Positions 32,511-43,586 of a DNA stretch of 64,000 nucleotides are shown here, one piece after another. A program made the position numbers and the translations under genes. The notes beneath the pieces are model-generated. The model made no database searches. It was not told the origin of the DNA and saw nothing but the letters and a program-made list of their open reading frames with translations. The stretch covers positions 62,001 through 126,000 of the forward strand of contig JAWPMT010000001.1 in the NCBI GenBank assembly GCA_033344775.1, in the 5' to 3' direction. This DNA is from Cytophagales bacterium (GTDB taxonomy: Bacteria > Bacteroidota > Bacteroidia > Cytophagales > Cyclobacteriaceae). Every line of letters begins with the position of its first letter. The first letter of the stretch is position 1.

Positions 32511-35091
32511 TGCTATGCACAGGGTTTTTACCGGCAGCCTGATAAGTTTTCAAAGAAACGGTTAGCAAAGAAATAAGAATGGCTAAAATGAGTCCGATAG
32601 CGAATTGCCCCCAATGATCAGATAAATGAATCCGGTGTGCAAAAGCATTTAGCCAATCGTTGATGAAATACCAGACGCCAGGAATAGCCACCAGACCACC
32701 GATGCACACCATACGAACAAAGTCTGCTGAGATAAGCCGGATGATCTGGGAAGGAGTAGCTCCAAGTACCTTGCGAATACCCAATTCTTTTTGTCGTAAT
32801 CGTGCCGCATAGGCCGCTAATCCGAAGATGCCCAGACAGGCCAAAAAGATGGAAATCATAGAAAAGACGGTAAAGACCCGTGCTTGTTTCTGTTCATCCA
32901 GATATAAAGTCTCCAATTGATCATCCAGAAACTGATAGGTCATGGGAAAACCTGGTGATAAATCTCTGTAGATTTCATCAATGAACATTAAGCTATTGTT
33001 CAGGGTTGTAGCATTCACCTTGATGGCCATTTTTCTGGAATAGGGGTTAAGCATAATGGCCAGTGGCTCGATCTCATCTTTGAGCGTGCTGAAATGATAA
33101 TCTTCTATCACACCAATGACTTTAAGATCAGTGATGCCCCAGGTAGGCATATCGGCGCTTCTACCGATAATAGCTTCGGCTGACAGCCCGATTTCGTCCA
33201 ATGCTTTTTGATTGATGAGCATGACCCTTGCAGTATCGGAATCCACGTTCCGATCAAAACCACGCCCTTCCAGGACATTTAAACCAAACAGGTCAATGAA
33301 ATCCTGATCAGTAAAAAGCGTTCGCATGCGATTGCTTTCATTAATGCCTTCAATTAAAAATCCTGACGTGTCATGAAATCCTCCTGGTTCGCCAGATAAG
33401 TGACTTACCGATTGAATGTTGGCATTGGATAAGAGCCGTTCTTTAAAAGTCTGGCGGTTGCTTCGAATCTCTCGATTATCAATGTTTACCAGGATTACCG
33501 CCTCCCGGTCAAATCCCAGGTCTTTGTTATTGAGATAATGCTGCTGAGCGCTGATGAGTAACGTAGCCACAATCAGGAAGATGGAGATGGCAAATTGTGA
33601 AGTGACAAGCACTTTCCGGATGGCCGACTTACCTGATGATATTTTCCCGCCCCGCATGGCGACAACTGGGGAGATAGCGGATAAATGTGAAGACGGATAT
33701 AAACCCGCTACCAACAGAATAATGACAACCATCATGGTCAACAGTAGCCAAAAGGAGGAAGAGGTCCATTGCAATTCAAATTCCAGACCAAAATAAGCGT
33801 TGAATGCCGGGTTTAGCGCTTCTGCAATTCCAACCGAAAACAGTGTTGCGATCATCAGAACCATCAAAGATTCTCCCAGGAATTGGGCTGTCAGGCGTTT
33901 TCGTGAAACGCCTAATACTTTTCTTACCCCGACTTCTTTCACTCTTAAGAAAGATTGAGCGATACTCAAATTGACATAATTGAAGCAGGCAATGAACAAG
34001 ATGGCGATGCCTACCACCATCAGGATCATGACGGTTTGAAAATTCCCGTGTCTTGCCCAGTCGTAACGGGTGGAATTATTGAAATAGATGTCTTCTAAAG
34101 GCTCTAATGCAAGGCTCATGCGCGTTCCGGATCGTTCAAAGTCCTCCCCAAAGTACTTTTCCATGAACCCACTCAATTGTCCCTCTATCTGATCCGCCAT
34201 CGCCGGTGTGGGAATTTGTACATAGGTCATCAAGCCATTGTTCCACCAATCATCAAACCAACTGTAGCGGTCATAGAATGAGATCGTTAACACCATATCG
34301 AACGCCAGATGAGAATTAGAAGGGGGCTCGGCTAATACGCCGGTAACCTGAAATGGAAATTCATTATCCAATTCAAGGATTTCTCCCAGCGGATCGTCCT
34401 CTCCAAAGTATTTGTTTGCCATTTCGGAGCTGATCACGACGGAATTGGCGTTTTTTAGCACGGTTTCCGGATCACCAACAAGCAATGGAAAGGAGAAGAA
34501 TTCAAAGAACTGGGGATCGGCGAAGACTAGTTGTTGTTCATTGAACTTTTTGTCTCCATAGGAAACAAGGGCGTTCTCCGGTTGCACACGCATGGTATTG
34601 GCAACTGCATTGGGGAAATCATTTTGAAGGGCAGCCGCATACGGACCGGAAGTAACGCCAATGTTATAAGGCGTTCCATTAAGGTCAGACACGCGAATGG
34701 CTCGATAAATCTGCTCTTTTTTGACATGGAAATCGTCGTTGGTTAATTCGTCCCAGAGGTAGAAATAGAGAAAGAAGGCACAAACGAGCCCCAGCGTAAA
34801 TCCAAAGATATTGATCGCTGTGGTTACCCGGTGCTTCGCCAGATTTCGTAAAGTGAGTAGGGGATCGAAAAGAAACATAGGTTTTGAGTTTTTGAGTGAA
34901 AGACCTTTTAATGTAGAGGGACGGAGATAACAAATAACCTGATGCCAATACGACAGCCATTGCCATTTACCCTGATTTTCTGCATAGAATTGAAAGAGGT
35001 TACCTTCCAGTTCTTCTGCGATTTCGGGCTTGCAGAGTCGATGTATAAGCCAAATGGAGATTCTGGGTGGTATGTGATTGGGCTTTTTCAA
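32500..35091 (-). CDS. PadR-linked MacB/FtsX permease with N-terminal prefix domain
   Basis: An 863-residue permease. Residues about 1-60 are a soluble helical prefix (ISIWLIHRLCKPEIAEELEGNLFQFY) of the type found on Bacteroidota permeases next to PadR genes. After it come the usual MacB periplasmic domain, an FtsX block with GVRKVLG, a second periplasmic domain and a last FtsX block with GIRKVLG. An ATG exists at 35130, but TTG at 35091 overlaps the PadR stop as TTGA, just as the second pair in this window overlaps as ATGA, so I prefer 35091. No ATPase gene is nearby. Its partner regulator at 35088 probably controls it. Confidence 0.88.
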   Translation of the reverse strand: MKKPNHIPPRISIWLIHRLCKPEIAEELEGNLFQFYAENQGKWQWLSYWHQVICYLRPSTLKGLSLKNSKPMFLFDPLLTLRNLAKHRVTTAINIFGFTLGLVCAFFLYFYLWDELTNDDFHVKKEQIYRAIRVSDLNGTPYNIGVTSGPYAAALQNDFPNAVANTMRVQPENALVSYGDKKFNEQQLVFADPQFFEFFSFPLLVGDPETVLKNANSVVISSEMANKYFGEDDPLGEILELDNEFPFQVTGVLAEPPSNSHLAFDMVLTISFYDRYSWFDDWWNNGLMTYVQIPTPAMADQIEGQLSGFMEKYFGEDFERSGTRMSLALEPLEDIYFNNSTRYDWARHGNFQTVMILMVVGIAILFIACFNYVNLSIAQSFLRVKEVGVRKVLGVSRKRLTAQFLGESLMVLMIATLFSVGIAEALNPAFNAYFGLEFELQWTSSSFWLLLTMMVVIILLVAGLYPSSHLSAISPVVAMRGGKISSGKSAIRKVLVTSQFAISIFLIVATLLISAQQHYLNNKDLGFDREAVILVNIDNREIRSNRQTFKERLLSNANIQSVSHLSGEPGGFHDTSGFLIEGINESNRMRTLFTDQDFIDLFGLNVLEGRGFDRNVDSDTARVMLINQKALDEIGLSAEAIIGRSADMPTWGITDLKVIGVIEDYHFSTLKDEIEPLAIMLNPYSRKMAIKVNATTLNNSLMFIDEIYRDLSPGFPMTYQFLDDQLETLYLDEQKQARVFTVFSMISIFLACLGIFGLAAYAARLRQKELGIRKVLGATPSQIIRLISADFVRMVCIGGLVAIPGVWYFINDWLNAFAHRIHLSDHWGQFAIGLILAILISLLTVSLKTYQAAGKNPVHSIRH

Positions 35092-35423
35092 GAATAGAAT
35101 TCCAGATAAAATTTTGGAACCTGACCCCAAAGCCGGTTGCGCAATTGCTTGACTTCATTCAAAGCAGCCTGACCTTTGGCAGTGATCTCATAGACACGTT
35201 TGCGACGACCACCGCGATCTTTGGTAGCGCCTTTCATATCGGACGATAAGAATTCCTTTTGCTCCAGTCGTGTGAGGGTGGAGTGTAAGGCACCCATCGA
35301 CAAAGAGCGATTGACCTGTTCATGGATTTCGTCCCTTATCCGCAACACGTAAGCTTCTTCTTGTAAGATCATAACGACCAATAGCAGTAGTTCTTCAAAT
35401 TCTCCCAGGTTGGTACCTCTCAT
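35088..35423 (-). CDS. PadR-family transcriptional regulator
   Basis: A 111-residue winged-helix protein: LGEFEELLLLVVMILQEEAYVLRI (helix 1 region), HSTLTRLEQKEFLSSDM (recognition helix) and GGRRKRVYEITAKGQAAL (wing and dimer helix). This is the PadR signature. It is translated just before the permease, with overlapping stop and start. A perfect 15-base inverted repeat spans its start codon and promoter (35422-35492), which suggests autoregulation. PadR proteins usually repress transport genes until a toxic ligand binds; the ligand is unknown here. Confidence 0.92.
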   Translation of the reverse strand: MRGTNLGEFEELLLLVVMILQEEAYVLRIRDEIHEQVNRSLSMGALHSTLTRLEQKEFLSSDMKGATKDRGGRRKRVYEITAKGQAALNEVKQLRNRLWGQVPKFYLEFYS

Positions 35424-35492
35424 TTGTTTCTATTTTGCATGATAAGTGTTACGTAAAGATAAATGATTTGTTTAGGTAAAATAGAAACAAAT
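35422..35492. promoter_or_regulatory. 15-base inverted repeat at the PadR promoter
   Basis: ATTTGTTTCTATTTT (35422-35436) and its exact reverse complement (35478-35492) are 41 bases apart. The left arm overlaps the ATG of the PadR gene. The placement suits a PadR dimer or DNA loop that represses its own operon. It could also affect the divergent TPR gene. Confidence 0.55.
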
Positions 35493-35600
35493 CAAAAATC
35501 TGCACTGAGGTCCGTATTTAAGCAGTTGCCAATGTGTTTAGTGATCAGTTTTGCTTTTGGTACGGTTTGTGACCAATTGTTGAAATACTTTAGCAAATCA

Positions 35601-36518
35601 ATGAATACCTGCTTACGAACAACTATTGTATTTCTGATGTCAATGCTCTTAGGTCAATTGAGCTCGGCGCAGTTATTGCGATCCGAGCACGAATACCTAT
35701 GGCAGGGCAGAGGTGAACTCAAAACCATCCATTGGTTAGAAGCATTTGATGTGATCAGAAATGAAATACCTCCGCGGGATACGGCGTATTTTCAGTGCCT
35801 GATCCATTTGAATAATGGCAATCAAATACCTGCAAGAAAAGCGATCAAACACCATGCACAGGTTCCAAATCATCGATATCCCTATGAAACCAAAATTTTG
35901 CTCGGGCTGGCGAACTCCTCTGTTTACTACACGGCTTATGGACATTTTGTGGATGCGATTAAAATGAATCCAAAAAGAGTGGATGGTTATCTAGAGAAAG
36001 TGAAGGTGTTTTCTGATCAGAAGGATTATTTGTCCGGTATAGATCACGCCAATGAGGCCATTCGATTGTTTCCTGAGTTTAATGAGCTATATGTATATCG
36101 AGGAAACCTGTACATCAACGAAGGATTGCGTAAACGGGCATTCAAGGATTTTAAACACGTGATCGATTCCGAAAAGCCATTATCGGATTTCTATATGGCT
36201 CAGGCACATAGGGGATTGGCCTGGTCTTATTTAGGAAGAAATGATGTTGTTCAGGCTGAAATACATCTGATGGAAAGCAAAATCATGGAAGCTTATCACC
36301 CGTTATCACAAGGGATTTTGGTAGAAATAAATTATTTGAAAGGAGATGCCACAGGGGCTATCGAGGCTTACGAAAGTATCATCGGAACGGAGGATAGAGA
36401 AAATTACTACCTGATGATGGGACTTGCTCATGAGGAATTGAACCAAAATGAAGAGGCTTGTGGTTTCTATAAAGCATGCTGTCGTCGAGAAATAGCTTTG
36501 GCATGTGTAAGAAGTTGA
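35601..36518 (+). CDS. secreted TPR-repeat protein
   Basis: A 305-residue protein with a signal peptide (MNTCLRTTIVFLMSMLLGQ, ending near SSAQ) and several degenerate tetratricopeptide-like helical pairs (for example VDGYLEKVKVFSDQKDYLSGIDHANEAIRL and YYLMMGLAHEELNQNEEAC). The frame is open from 35463, but the ATG at 35601 gives the signal peptide at the N-terminus. Probably periplasmic; partner unknown. It is divergent from the PadR gene. Confidence 0.75.
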   Translation: MNTCLRTTIVFLMSMLLGQLSSAQLLRSEHEYLWQGRGELKTIHWLEAFDVIRNEIPPRDTAYFQCLIHLNNGNQIPARKAIKHHAQVPNHRYPYETKILLGLANSSVYYTAYGHFVDAIKMNPKRVDGYLEKVKVFSDQKDYLSGIDHANEAIRLFPEFNELYVYRGNLYINEGLRKRAFKDFKHVIDSEKPLSDFYMAQAHRGLAWSYLGRNDVVQAEIHLMESKIMEAYHPLSQGILVEINYLKGDATGAIEAYESIIGTEDRENYYLMMGLAHEELNQNEEACGFYKACCRREIALACVRS

Positions 36519-36621
36519 ATGAGTTGAACTGTGAGGAATGATGAGTTGCCGTTCATGAAAGGTAAACGACCAAATGATACATTTCGGAACCTCAATTCAT
36601 CATCCTTACGTAAATTAGAGT

Positions 36622-37032
36622 ATGTTCCGATCTGTGACATGTGCGATTTTGTTGGTTTTCACTTTTTGCGTCCACGCACAACAGATGGAACGCACCATCA
36701 AAAGCATCTATTTTGGTGGAGGTAGTTACTACGTGGATGAGTTGCAATTGGAGGAGTTGTACCAATTCATGGATTCCATCGAAAACATTTTTCAATACCA
36801 TATTACCATCCACAGTCACACAGATAACATCGGTGGCGCTGCTTATAATGAATGGCTTTCAGAACAAAGGAGTAAATCCGTAATTGAAAAACTGATCAAT
36901 CGGGCTATTCCTGAAGAATTGATCCAAAGAAAAGACTTTGGTCAGTTCAATCCGGTTTATGACAACAATACCTGGCTCGGGAGGCTAAAAAACCGGAGGG
37001 TAGACATCATCTTCTGGCCGATGGTGATGTGA
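36622..37032 (+). CDS. OmpA-like peptidoglycan-associated domain protein
   Basis: A 136-residue protein with a signal peptide (about 1-19, ending HAQ) and a single OmpA C-terminal domain. The hallmark HITIHSHTDNIGGAAYNEWLSEQRSKSV (about 60-88) is present, followed by LKNRRVDI. It would bind peptidoglycan in the periplasm. It has no barrel or lipobox. Many Bacteroidota encode short stand-alone OmpA-like proteins of unknown role. The 3' flank contains a long palindrome (37042-37186). Confidence 0.85.
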   Translation: MFRSVTCAILLVFTFCVHAQQMERTIKSIYFGGGSYYVDELQLEELYQFMDSIENIFQYHITIHSHTDNIGGAAYNEWLSEQRSKSVIEKLINRAIPEELIQRKDFGQFNPVYDNNTWLGRLKNRRVDIIFWPMVM

Positions 37033-37041
37033 GTTTTGTTC

Positions 37042-37186
37042 CACTTAAGCGTCATTCCTGACATGCCCGGCCGGGACTTGATCAGGAATCTCAATTTTCA
37101 TTTCTGCTAGCTAAATTTGAGATTCCTTGGTCAGGCACCCTGCCTGCGCAGGAATGACGGACAAAAACCTTATCGACGCTTAAGTG
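37042..37186. repeat. 145-base nested palindrome, possible MITE or REP-like element
   Basis: CACTTAAGCGTC (37042-37053) and GACGCTTAAGTG (37175-37186) are perfect terminal inverted repeats. Inside are GTCATTCCT (37051-37059) with AGGAATGAC (37150-37158), and GGAATCTCAA with TTGAGATTCC near the centre. No coding frame is convincing. The terminal TTAAG/CTTAA, the GTCATT-type inner repeat and the size recall the element at 46500-46666, so both may belong to one dispersed family. Confidence 0.6.
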
Positions 37187-37203
37187 TAAATAGTGGAGAT
37201 GCA

Positions 37204-37761
37204 TCACTTCCACTTAATATTACACCCTATACTAGGCACCTGCTGCGCTTCCTGCACTTCGTCTTTAAGAAGATGATCCATCGCCAGTCGAAGGTCTTTT
37301 CCTGTTACAGGCTGGTTATTTCCAGGCCTTGAATCATCCAGTTGGCCCCTGTAGACTAACTGCTTATTGGCATCAAACAAATAGAAATCAGGAGTACAGG
37401 CTGCGTCGAAAGATTTAGCTACTTCCTGCGACTCATCGTACAAATAAGGGAAAGGATAACCCAGGTTCTGGCCATAAATCGTCATTTTTTCCGGACTGTC
37501 TTCCGGGTGGGTAGAAACATTATTGCTGCTAATCGCCACCATATTTATACCCTGACAGATGTAGTCCTGTCCAAGTTTTACCAACTCGTCATTGATGTGT
37601 TTGACATATGGGCAATGATTGCATATGAACATGACCAACAAGCCTTTCTGGAGGTTCAAATCGCCCAATGCGAGTGATTTTCCATCATTTAATGTATCAG
37701 GTAAGCTGAATTGTGGTGCCTCAGTGCCCAGTGCCAGCATGTTAGAAGGAGTCAGTGCCAT
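37204..37761 (-). CDS. thioredoxin-fold protein (redoxin/AhpC-TSA-like)
   Basis: A 185-residue protein with a thioredoxin fold: APQFSLPDTLNDGKSLALGDL, then VMFICNHCPYVKHI with a C-N-H-C redox pair (about residues 50-55), and ACTPDFYLFDANKQLVYRGQLDD (about 120-143). This is the thioredoxin-family protein type that Bacteroidota carry in the cytoplasm; no signal peptide is visible. Role is probably thiol-disulfide exchange or peroxide reduction. It is a single gene, divergent from the palmitoyltransferase-like gene. Confidence 0.85.
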   Translation of the reverse strand: MALTPSNMLALGTEAPQFSLPDTLNDGKSLALGDLNLQKGLLVMFICNHCPYVKHINDELVKLGQDYICQGINMVAISSNNVSTHPEDSPEKMTIYGQNLGYPFPYLYDESQEVAKSFDAACTPDFYLFDANKQLVYRGQLDDSRPGNNQPVTGKDLRLAMDHLLKDEVQEAQQVPSIGCNIKWK

Positions 37762-37894
37762 GATCTTTTCTTTTTATTGAACAACAAAATTAAAAGCCCT
37801 CATTTAAATGGCGATTCTTAATTTCTGATCGAAAACCGGAAACGGTTGTGGAAAAAGTTCCTGACAGAAATGTGAGGTCGTTCATCAAATCATA

Positions 37895-37924
37895 TTGCCA
37901 GTGATCAAATTCATATTAATTTTG
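37895..37924 (+). promoter_or_regulatory. promoter of the palmitoyltransferase-like gene
   Basis: TTG (37895-37897) and TAATTTTG (37917-37924) with 19 bases between match the Bacteroidota -33/-7 consensus. Transcription would start near 37930, about 33 bases before the ATG at 37963. Confidence 0.6.
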
Positions 37925-37962
37925 CAGCTTCGTTAAATGAAAGAGGGAAAAAAGCAATCTTA

Positions 37963-39225
37963 ATGGATCTATTTGAAAAGTTATTGCAGGACAAAGGGCC
38001 TTTGGGAAGACATGCGTTTATCGACGACAATTTTTACATGTTTCCTAAATTGGAGGGACAGATCTCTCCACGGATGACCTTCAAAGGAAAAACCGTATTG
38101 ACCTGGAGTCTGAACAATTACCTGGGGCTTGCCAACCATCCGGAGATTCGGAAGGTGGATGCACAAGCGGCTGAGGAATGGGGCCTTGGCTATCCAATGG
38201 GTGCTCGGATGATGACCGGCAACTCAAATTACCATGAGCAGTTGGAAAAGGAATTGGCTGCTTTTGTTCAGAAACCAGCAGGTATGCTGTTGAACTATGG
38301 GTATCAGGGTATCATGTCTGTGATCGATGCATTAGTGGATCGAAAGGATGTGATTGTGTATGATGCTGAGTCACATGCCTGTATCATTGATGGACTGAGA
38401 ATGCACATGGGTAAGCGTTTCGTTTTCCCACATAATGATATCGAAAACCTGGAGAAGCAACTTCAGCGAGCTGAAAGACTGGCCAATGAAAATGGTGGCG
38501 GTATTTTGGTGATTACCGAAGGTGTATTCGGAATGTCAGGAAACATGGGTAACCTGAAGGATATCGTGAAACTGAAGGAAAAATTCAACTTCCGATTATT
38601 AGTTGATGATGCACATGGTTTTGGTACCATGGGCCCTACAGGTGCAGGTGCAGGTGAGGAGCAAGGCTGCCAGGATGGTATTGACCTCTATTTCTCTACT
38701 TTCGCGAAATCAATGGCGAGCATCGGCGCATTCGTAGCAGGTGATGAAGATATCATTGATTACCTGACTTACAATACGCGATCTCAGATCTTTGCCAAAT
38801 CATTGCCAATGCCATTGGTGATCGGGAACCTGAAGCGTTTGGATATGTTGCGTTCCAAACCTGAGTTGAAAGAAAACTTGTGGACCATTGTGAATGCGAT
38901 CCAGAATGGATTCCGAGACAGAGGCTTCAATATCGGTACGACTCAATCGCCAGTGACACCAGTATTCCTGAACGGAGAGACTTACGAGGCGGCGAATGTG
39001 ATTCGTGATCTTAGAACAAACTACAATTTATTCTGTTCGATGATCGTGTACCCGGTAGTGCCAAAAGGTATCATCATGTTGCGAATTATTCCAACCGCGA
39101 TGCATACACTGGACGATGTGCAGCAGACACTTCAGGCATTCGAATCCATGAAGGAGAAACTGGATGGTGGAGTTTACGCCAAAGCGGGTGTTGACGGGGC
39201 AAATTTATCGGTAACTCCCGTTTAA
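37963..39225 (+). CDS. alpha-oxoamine synthase, serine palmitoyltransferase-like
   Basis: A 420-residue PLP enzyme of the alpha-oxoamine synthase family. It shows NNYLGLANHPEI, the His-stacking region DAESHACIIDGLRMH, the Asp of VDDAHGFGTMG (about 210-220), and the PLP lysine in FSTFAKSMASIGAF. It condenses an amino acid with an acyl-CoA. In Bacteroidota the close candidates are serine palmitoyltransferase (sphingolipids) and the cysteate fatty-acyltransferase of sulfonolipid synthesis. Sequence alone does not separate them here, and 2-amino-3-ketobutyrate CoA ligase is less likely. It has a clean promoter and no operon partner. Confidence 0.85.
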   Translation: MDLFEKLLQDKGPLGRHAFIDDNFYMFPKLEGQISPRMTFKGKTVLTWSLNNYLGLANHPEIRKVDAQAAEEWGLGYPMGARMMTGNSNYHEQLEKELAAFVQKPAGMLLNYGYQGIMSVIDALVDRKDVIVYDAESHACIIDGLRMHMGKRFVFPHNDIENLEKQLQRAERLANENGGGILVITEGVFGMSGNMGNLKDIVKLKEKFNFRLLVDDAHGFGTMGPTGAGAGEEQGCQDGIDLYFSTFAKSMASIGAFVAGDEDIIDYLTYNTRSQIFAKSLPMPLVIGNLKRLDMLRSKPELKENLWTIVNAIQNGFRDRGFNIGTTQSPVTPVFLNGETYEAANVIRDLRTNYNLFCSMIVYPVVPKGIIMLRIIPTAMHTLDDVQQTLQAFESMKEKLDGGVYAKAGVDGANLSVTPV

Positions 39226-39309
39226 AATCGCCGTTTTTGACTTGTATATGAAGATTTTGGCCTATATTGCCTAATCGTATAATTATCAGTAACCTTAATC
39301 GATTTTAGT

Positions 39310-39483
39310 ATGAACAGATTTGAACAGTTGAAAGACATGGTAATGGGCATGGAAGATGACTTCAGCAAGTTCTATGATAAGAAGAACCAAGCTGCCGGGA
39401 CTCGTGTGAGAAAAGGCATGCAAGACATGAAGAACCTTGCTCAAGAAATCCGTGTTGAAGTTCAAAACATGAAAAACGGGTAA
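39310..39483 (+). CDS. histone H1-like protein, Bacteroidota type
   Basis: A 57-residue protein that starts at the ATG at 39310. It is mainly a coiled helix, MNRFEQLKDMVMGMEDDFSKF then GTRVRKGMQDMKNLAQEI, and matches the short 'histone H1' proteins that are widespread in Bacteroidota. It is basic in the middle but lacks the long Lys/Ala tail of chlamydial Hc1. It is thought to be abundant and nucleoid-associated; direct function is unproven. A strong terminator follows 30 bases after the stop. Confidence 0.85.
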   Translation: MNRFEQLKDMVMGMEDDFSKFYDKKNQAAGTRVRKGMQDMKNLAQEIRVEVQNMKNG

Positions 39484-39513
39484 TTCTTTACACGTTAATA
39501 TTTCAAGAGATTA

Positions 39514-39544
39514 GGGGGGTTGTCATTACAACGCCCCTTTTTTT
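39514..39544 (+). terminator. intrinsic terminator after the histone H1-like gene
   Basis: A G-rich arm (39514-39523) with GTTGT pairs with ACAAC and CCCC (39528-39537), with one mismatch and a short loop, followed by a run of seven T ending at 39544. Confidence 0.8.
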
Positions 39545-39576
39545 GTGCTATTTTCTAAACAACTAGCCAGCGCGTC

Positions 39577-39993
39577 ATGGAATTAAGGCAAGAGTTTCGG
39601 AGATATGCTACAGACGAAGCTCAAAAAAGCATCGCAGGCAAGTTCGGTATATATTGGGACGATCAAATGCAGGACTGGGATTTGGTCATGGCTGATCCCT
39701 CATGGATTCCACAATTGCTGAATGCGTACCTGAAAGATAATTTTACTGATGATGAAAAATTCGCAATAATGGAGTTGATGATCGCTTCCTTTGACGATCT
39801 GGTTGCATCAGAATTGTTGGACGCCAATGAACACTGGCATAGCTGTGAATCCATCTTAAGAACGGAATGTTGGCTACATATTTCCTCCATTCATTATTGG
39901 TCCTTCCCGCTCAAGCAAGATGTGGATGAAGCCTTCCCAATCTCAAAATACATCCGACCTATTTGGACCGAAGTAAAACACCACTTCATTTAA
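39577..39993 (+). CDS. hypothetical protein, 138 aa
   Basis: I do not recognise a family. It is a soluble, acidic protein with many Trp and Asp residues (YWDDQMQDWDLVMADPSW, HWHSCESILRTECWLHISSIHYW), probably helical. No signal peptide. It begins just after the terminator of the histone-like gene, so it has its own promoter, and converges on dapA with only 6 bases between stops. Function unknown. Confidence 0.65.
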   Translation: MELRQEFRRYATDEAQKSIAGKFGIYWDDQMQDWDLVMADPSWIPQLLNAYLKDNFTDDEKFAIMELMIASFDDLVASELLDANEHWHSCESILRTECWLHISSIHYWSFPLKQDVDEAFPISKYIRPIWTEVKHHFI

Positions 39994-39999
39994 GGTAGA

Positions 40000-40884
40000 T
40001 TACTCTCCCTTGTTGAGCGATTCAAGCTCAGCCCTATACTTTCTGCTCAATTCTTCTGATCCTTCAGTCAATGGAAGTCGCACTGTTTTTCCCATCAGGC
40101 CAAGTGTGTTTAGCCCCGTTTTGATAGAGGTAGGATTGCCTTCACTTCCAGTCAATTCCATGGCCGTGAGTAACTGATGGTGAATTTTTCGGGCTTGTGT
40201 ATAGTCTCCGGAGTTTGCCAACCTGACCATGGTAGAAAACTCCTTCGGAAGAAAATTAGCAATCACGGAGATCACCCCTTCGGCGCCTAAAGACATGGCA
40301 GGCAATACCAGAGAATCTTCACCAGAAAGCAAGGAAAAGTCATCGGGCTTTGCTTTCGCAATGGTGGCTATCTGATTCATGTCTGCGGTAGCATCCTTCA
40401 ATCCTACTATGTTTTCGTGATCAGCGAGTTGCAAGGAAGTGGCTGCATCAATATTAGAGCCGGTACGGCCTGGTACATTATATAATACGATGGGTAACTT
40501 ACTTTGCTTCGCAATGGCCTGATAGTGGTAAAGTAATCCTTCCTGGGAGGGTTTGTTGTAATAGGGACTGACGGAGAGGATAGCCGTTAGCTCTTTGGTG
40601 TCTACCTCCGGAAGTTTTTGTAAAATTTCTGTCGTGTTGTTCCCGCCGAGCCCTAGAACGATGGGTACCCTTCGTTTGGTGTAGCTGATGGCATGATTCA
40701 GGACAGTCATTTTCTCTTCCCATGTAAGTACAGGAGATTCGGCCGTTGTACCCATGACGACCAGGTACTCCACCTGACCATCGAGCACGTAATCGATCAG
40801 TTTTTCAAGGCCTGTCAGGTCAATTGTTCTATCTTGATGCAAGGGTGTGACTAATGCGACACCCGTCCCGTTTAGCTCTTGCAT
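40000..40884 (-). CDS. dapA: 4-hydroxy-tetrahydrodipicolinate synthase
   Basis: A 294-residue aldolase of the lysine/diaminopimelate pathway; it condenses pyruvate with aspartate semialdehyde. GTGVALVTPLHQD opens the barrel, MGTTAESPVL carries the Thr-Thr pair, VLYNVPGRTGSNI carries the catalytic Tyr, and VGLKDATADM the Schiff-base Lys (about 160). Length is normal. It follows a DUF6913-like gene (one-base overlap), which follows ligA by 3 bases, so the three form an operon ligA-DUF6913-dapA. Confidence 0.97.
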   Translation of the reverse strand: MQELNGTGVALVTPLHQDRTIDLTGLEKLIDYVLDGQVEYLVVMGTTAESPVLTWEEKMTVLNHAISYTKRRVPIVLGLGGNNTTEILQKLPEVDTKELTAILSVSPYYNKPSQEGLLYHYQAIAKQSKLPIVLYNVPGRTGSNIDAATSLQLADHENIVGLKDATADMNQIATIAKAKPDDFSLLSGEDSLVLPAMSLGAEGVISVIANFLPKEFSTMVRLANSGDYTQARKIHHQLLTAMELTGSEGNPTSIKTGLNTLGLMGKTVRLPLTEGSEELSRKYRAELESLNKGE

Positions 40885-41375
40885 TAGGCTATTTTTCTTA
40901 AATATGCGAGTAATTCCGAATGGTGACTTTTATCTTTTGGTTTGATCATCAGGTTCAAAAAACTGCCCGAATCATCACCCGATAAGTAACCAGCGCGCAA
41001 AGGTGCATTACTCTTGGAAATTACAAACCTTGTTAAGGTTGAATGTGTTCCTGACAGGACCAAAAGCAGATCAAATTTGGTCTTAAAGAAGTCCTGAAGT
41101 CGTTCAGCGGATATTTTTCCTGTCAGCGTAACGTCCTTTGCCGTAAGGTGCGGATGTGGATAGGACGCATCCTTAGCGGGGTTATCGACCATCATCAACG
41201 TGTGGACTTGCTTCCCGTCGGCGATCAATCCTTGTGTCAATTCTACCAGCGCTTCATTGTCTTGCTCTTCGGTAAAAACAATGGCAGTTTTCCGTGAACG
41301 GTTATAAGAAGGCTTTACTTCCCTGACGGTGACGGGTTTTTTCGAAAGATAGTCGAGGATCTTTTTCTTGATCAT
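40884..41375 (-). CDS. DUF6913-like protein
   Basis: A 163-residue soluble protein with alternating helices and strands. It opens with a basic helix (MIKKKILDYLSKK) and has a core with KFDLLLVLSGTHSTLTRFVISKSNAPLRAGYLSGDD (about 100-135) typical of the DUF6913 group found in Bacteroidota. Function unknown. It is embedded between ligA and dapA with 3-base spacing and 1-base overlap, an arrangement that I believe recurs in the phylum. Confidence 0.75.
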   Translation of the reverse strand: MIKKKILDYLSKKPVTVREVKPSYNRSRKTAIVFTEEQDNEALVELTQGLIADGKQVHTLMMVDNPAKDASYPHPHLTAKDVTLTGKISAERLQDFFKTKFDLLLVLSGTHSTLTRFVISKSNAPLRAGYLSGDDSGSFLNLMIKPKDKSHHSELLAYLRKIA

Positions 41376-41378
41376 GGC

Positions 41379-43526
<2,148 letters not shown>

Positions 43527-43586
43527 TTAGATATGTGGATAAAGTTTTCGGCAAAGAGTCGATCAAATCCTAATTTTGAGCCCCGA

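Noticed and set aside
36531-36725. A short plus-strand frame before the OmpA-like gene
   Set aside because: It overlaps the OmpA-like gene, which has a signal peptide and family motif, in another frame.
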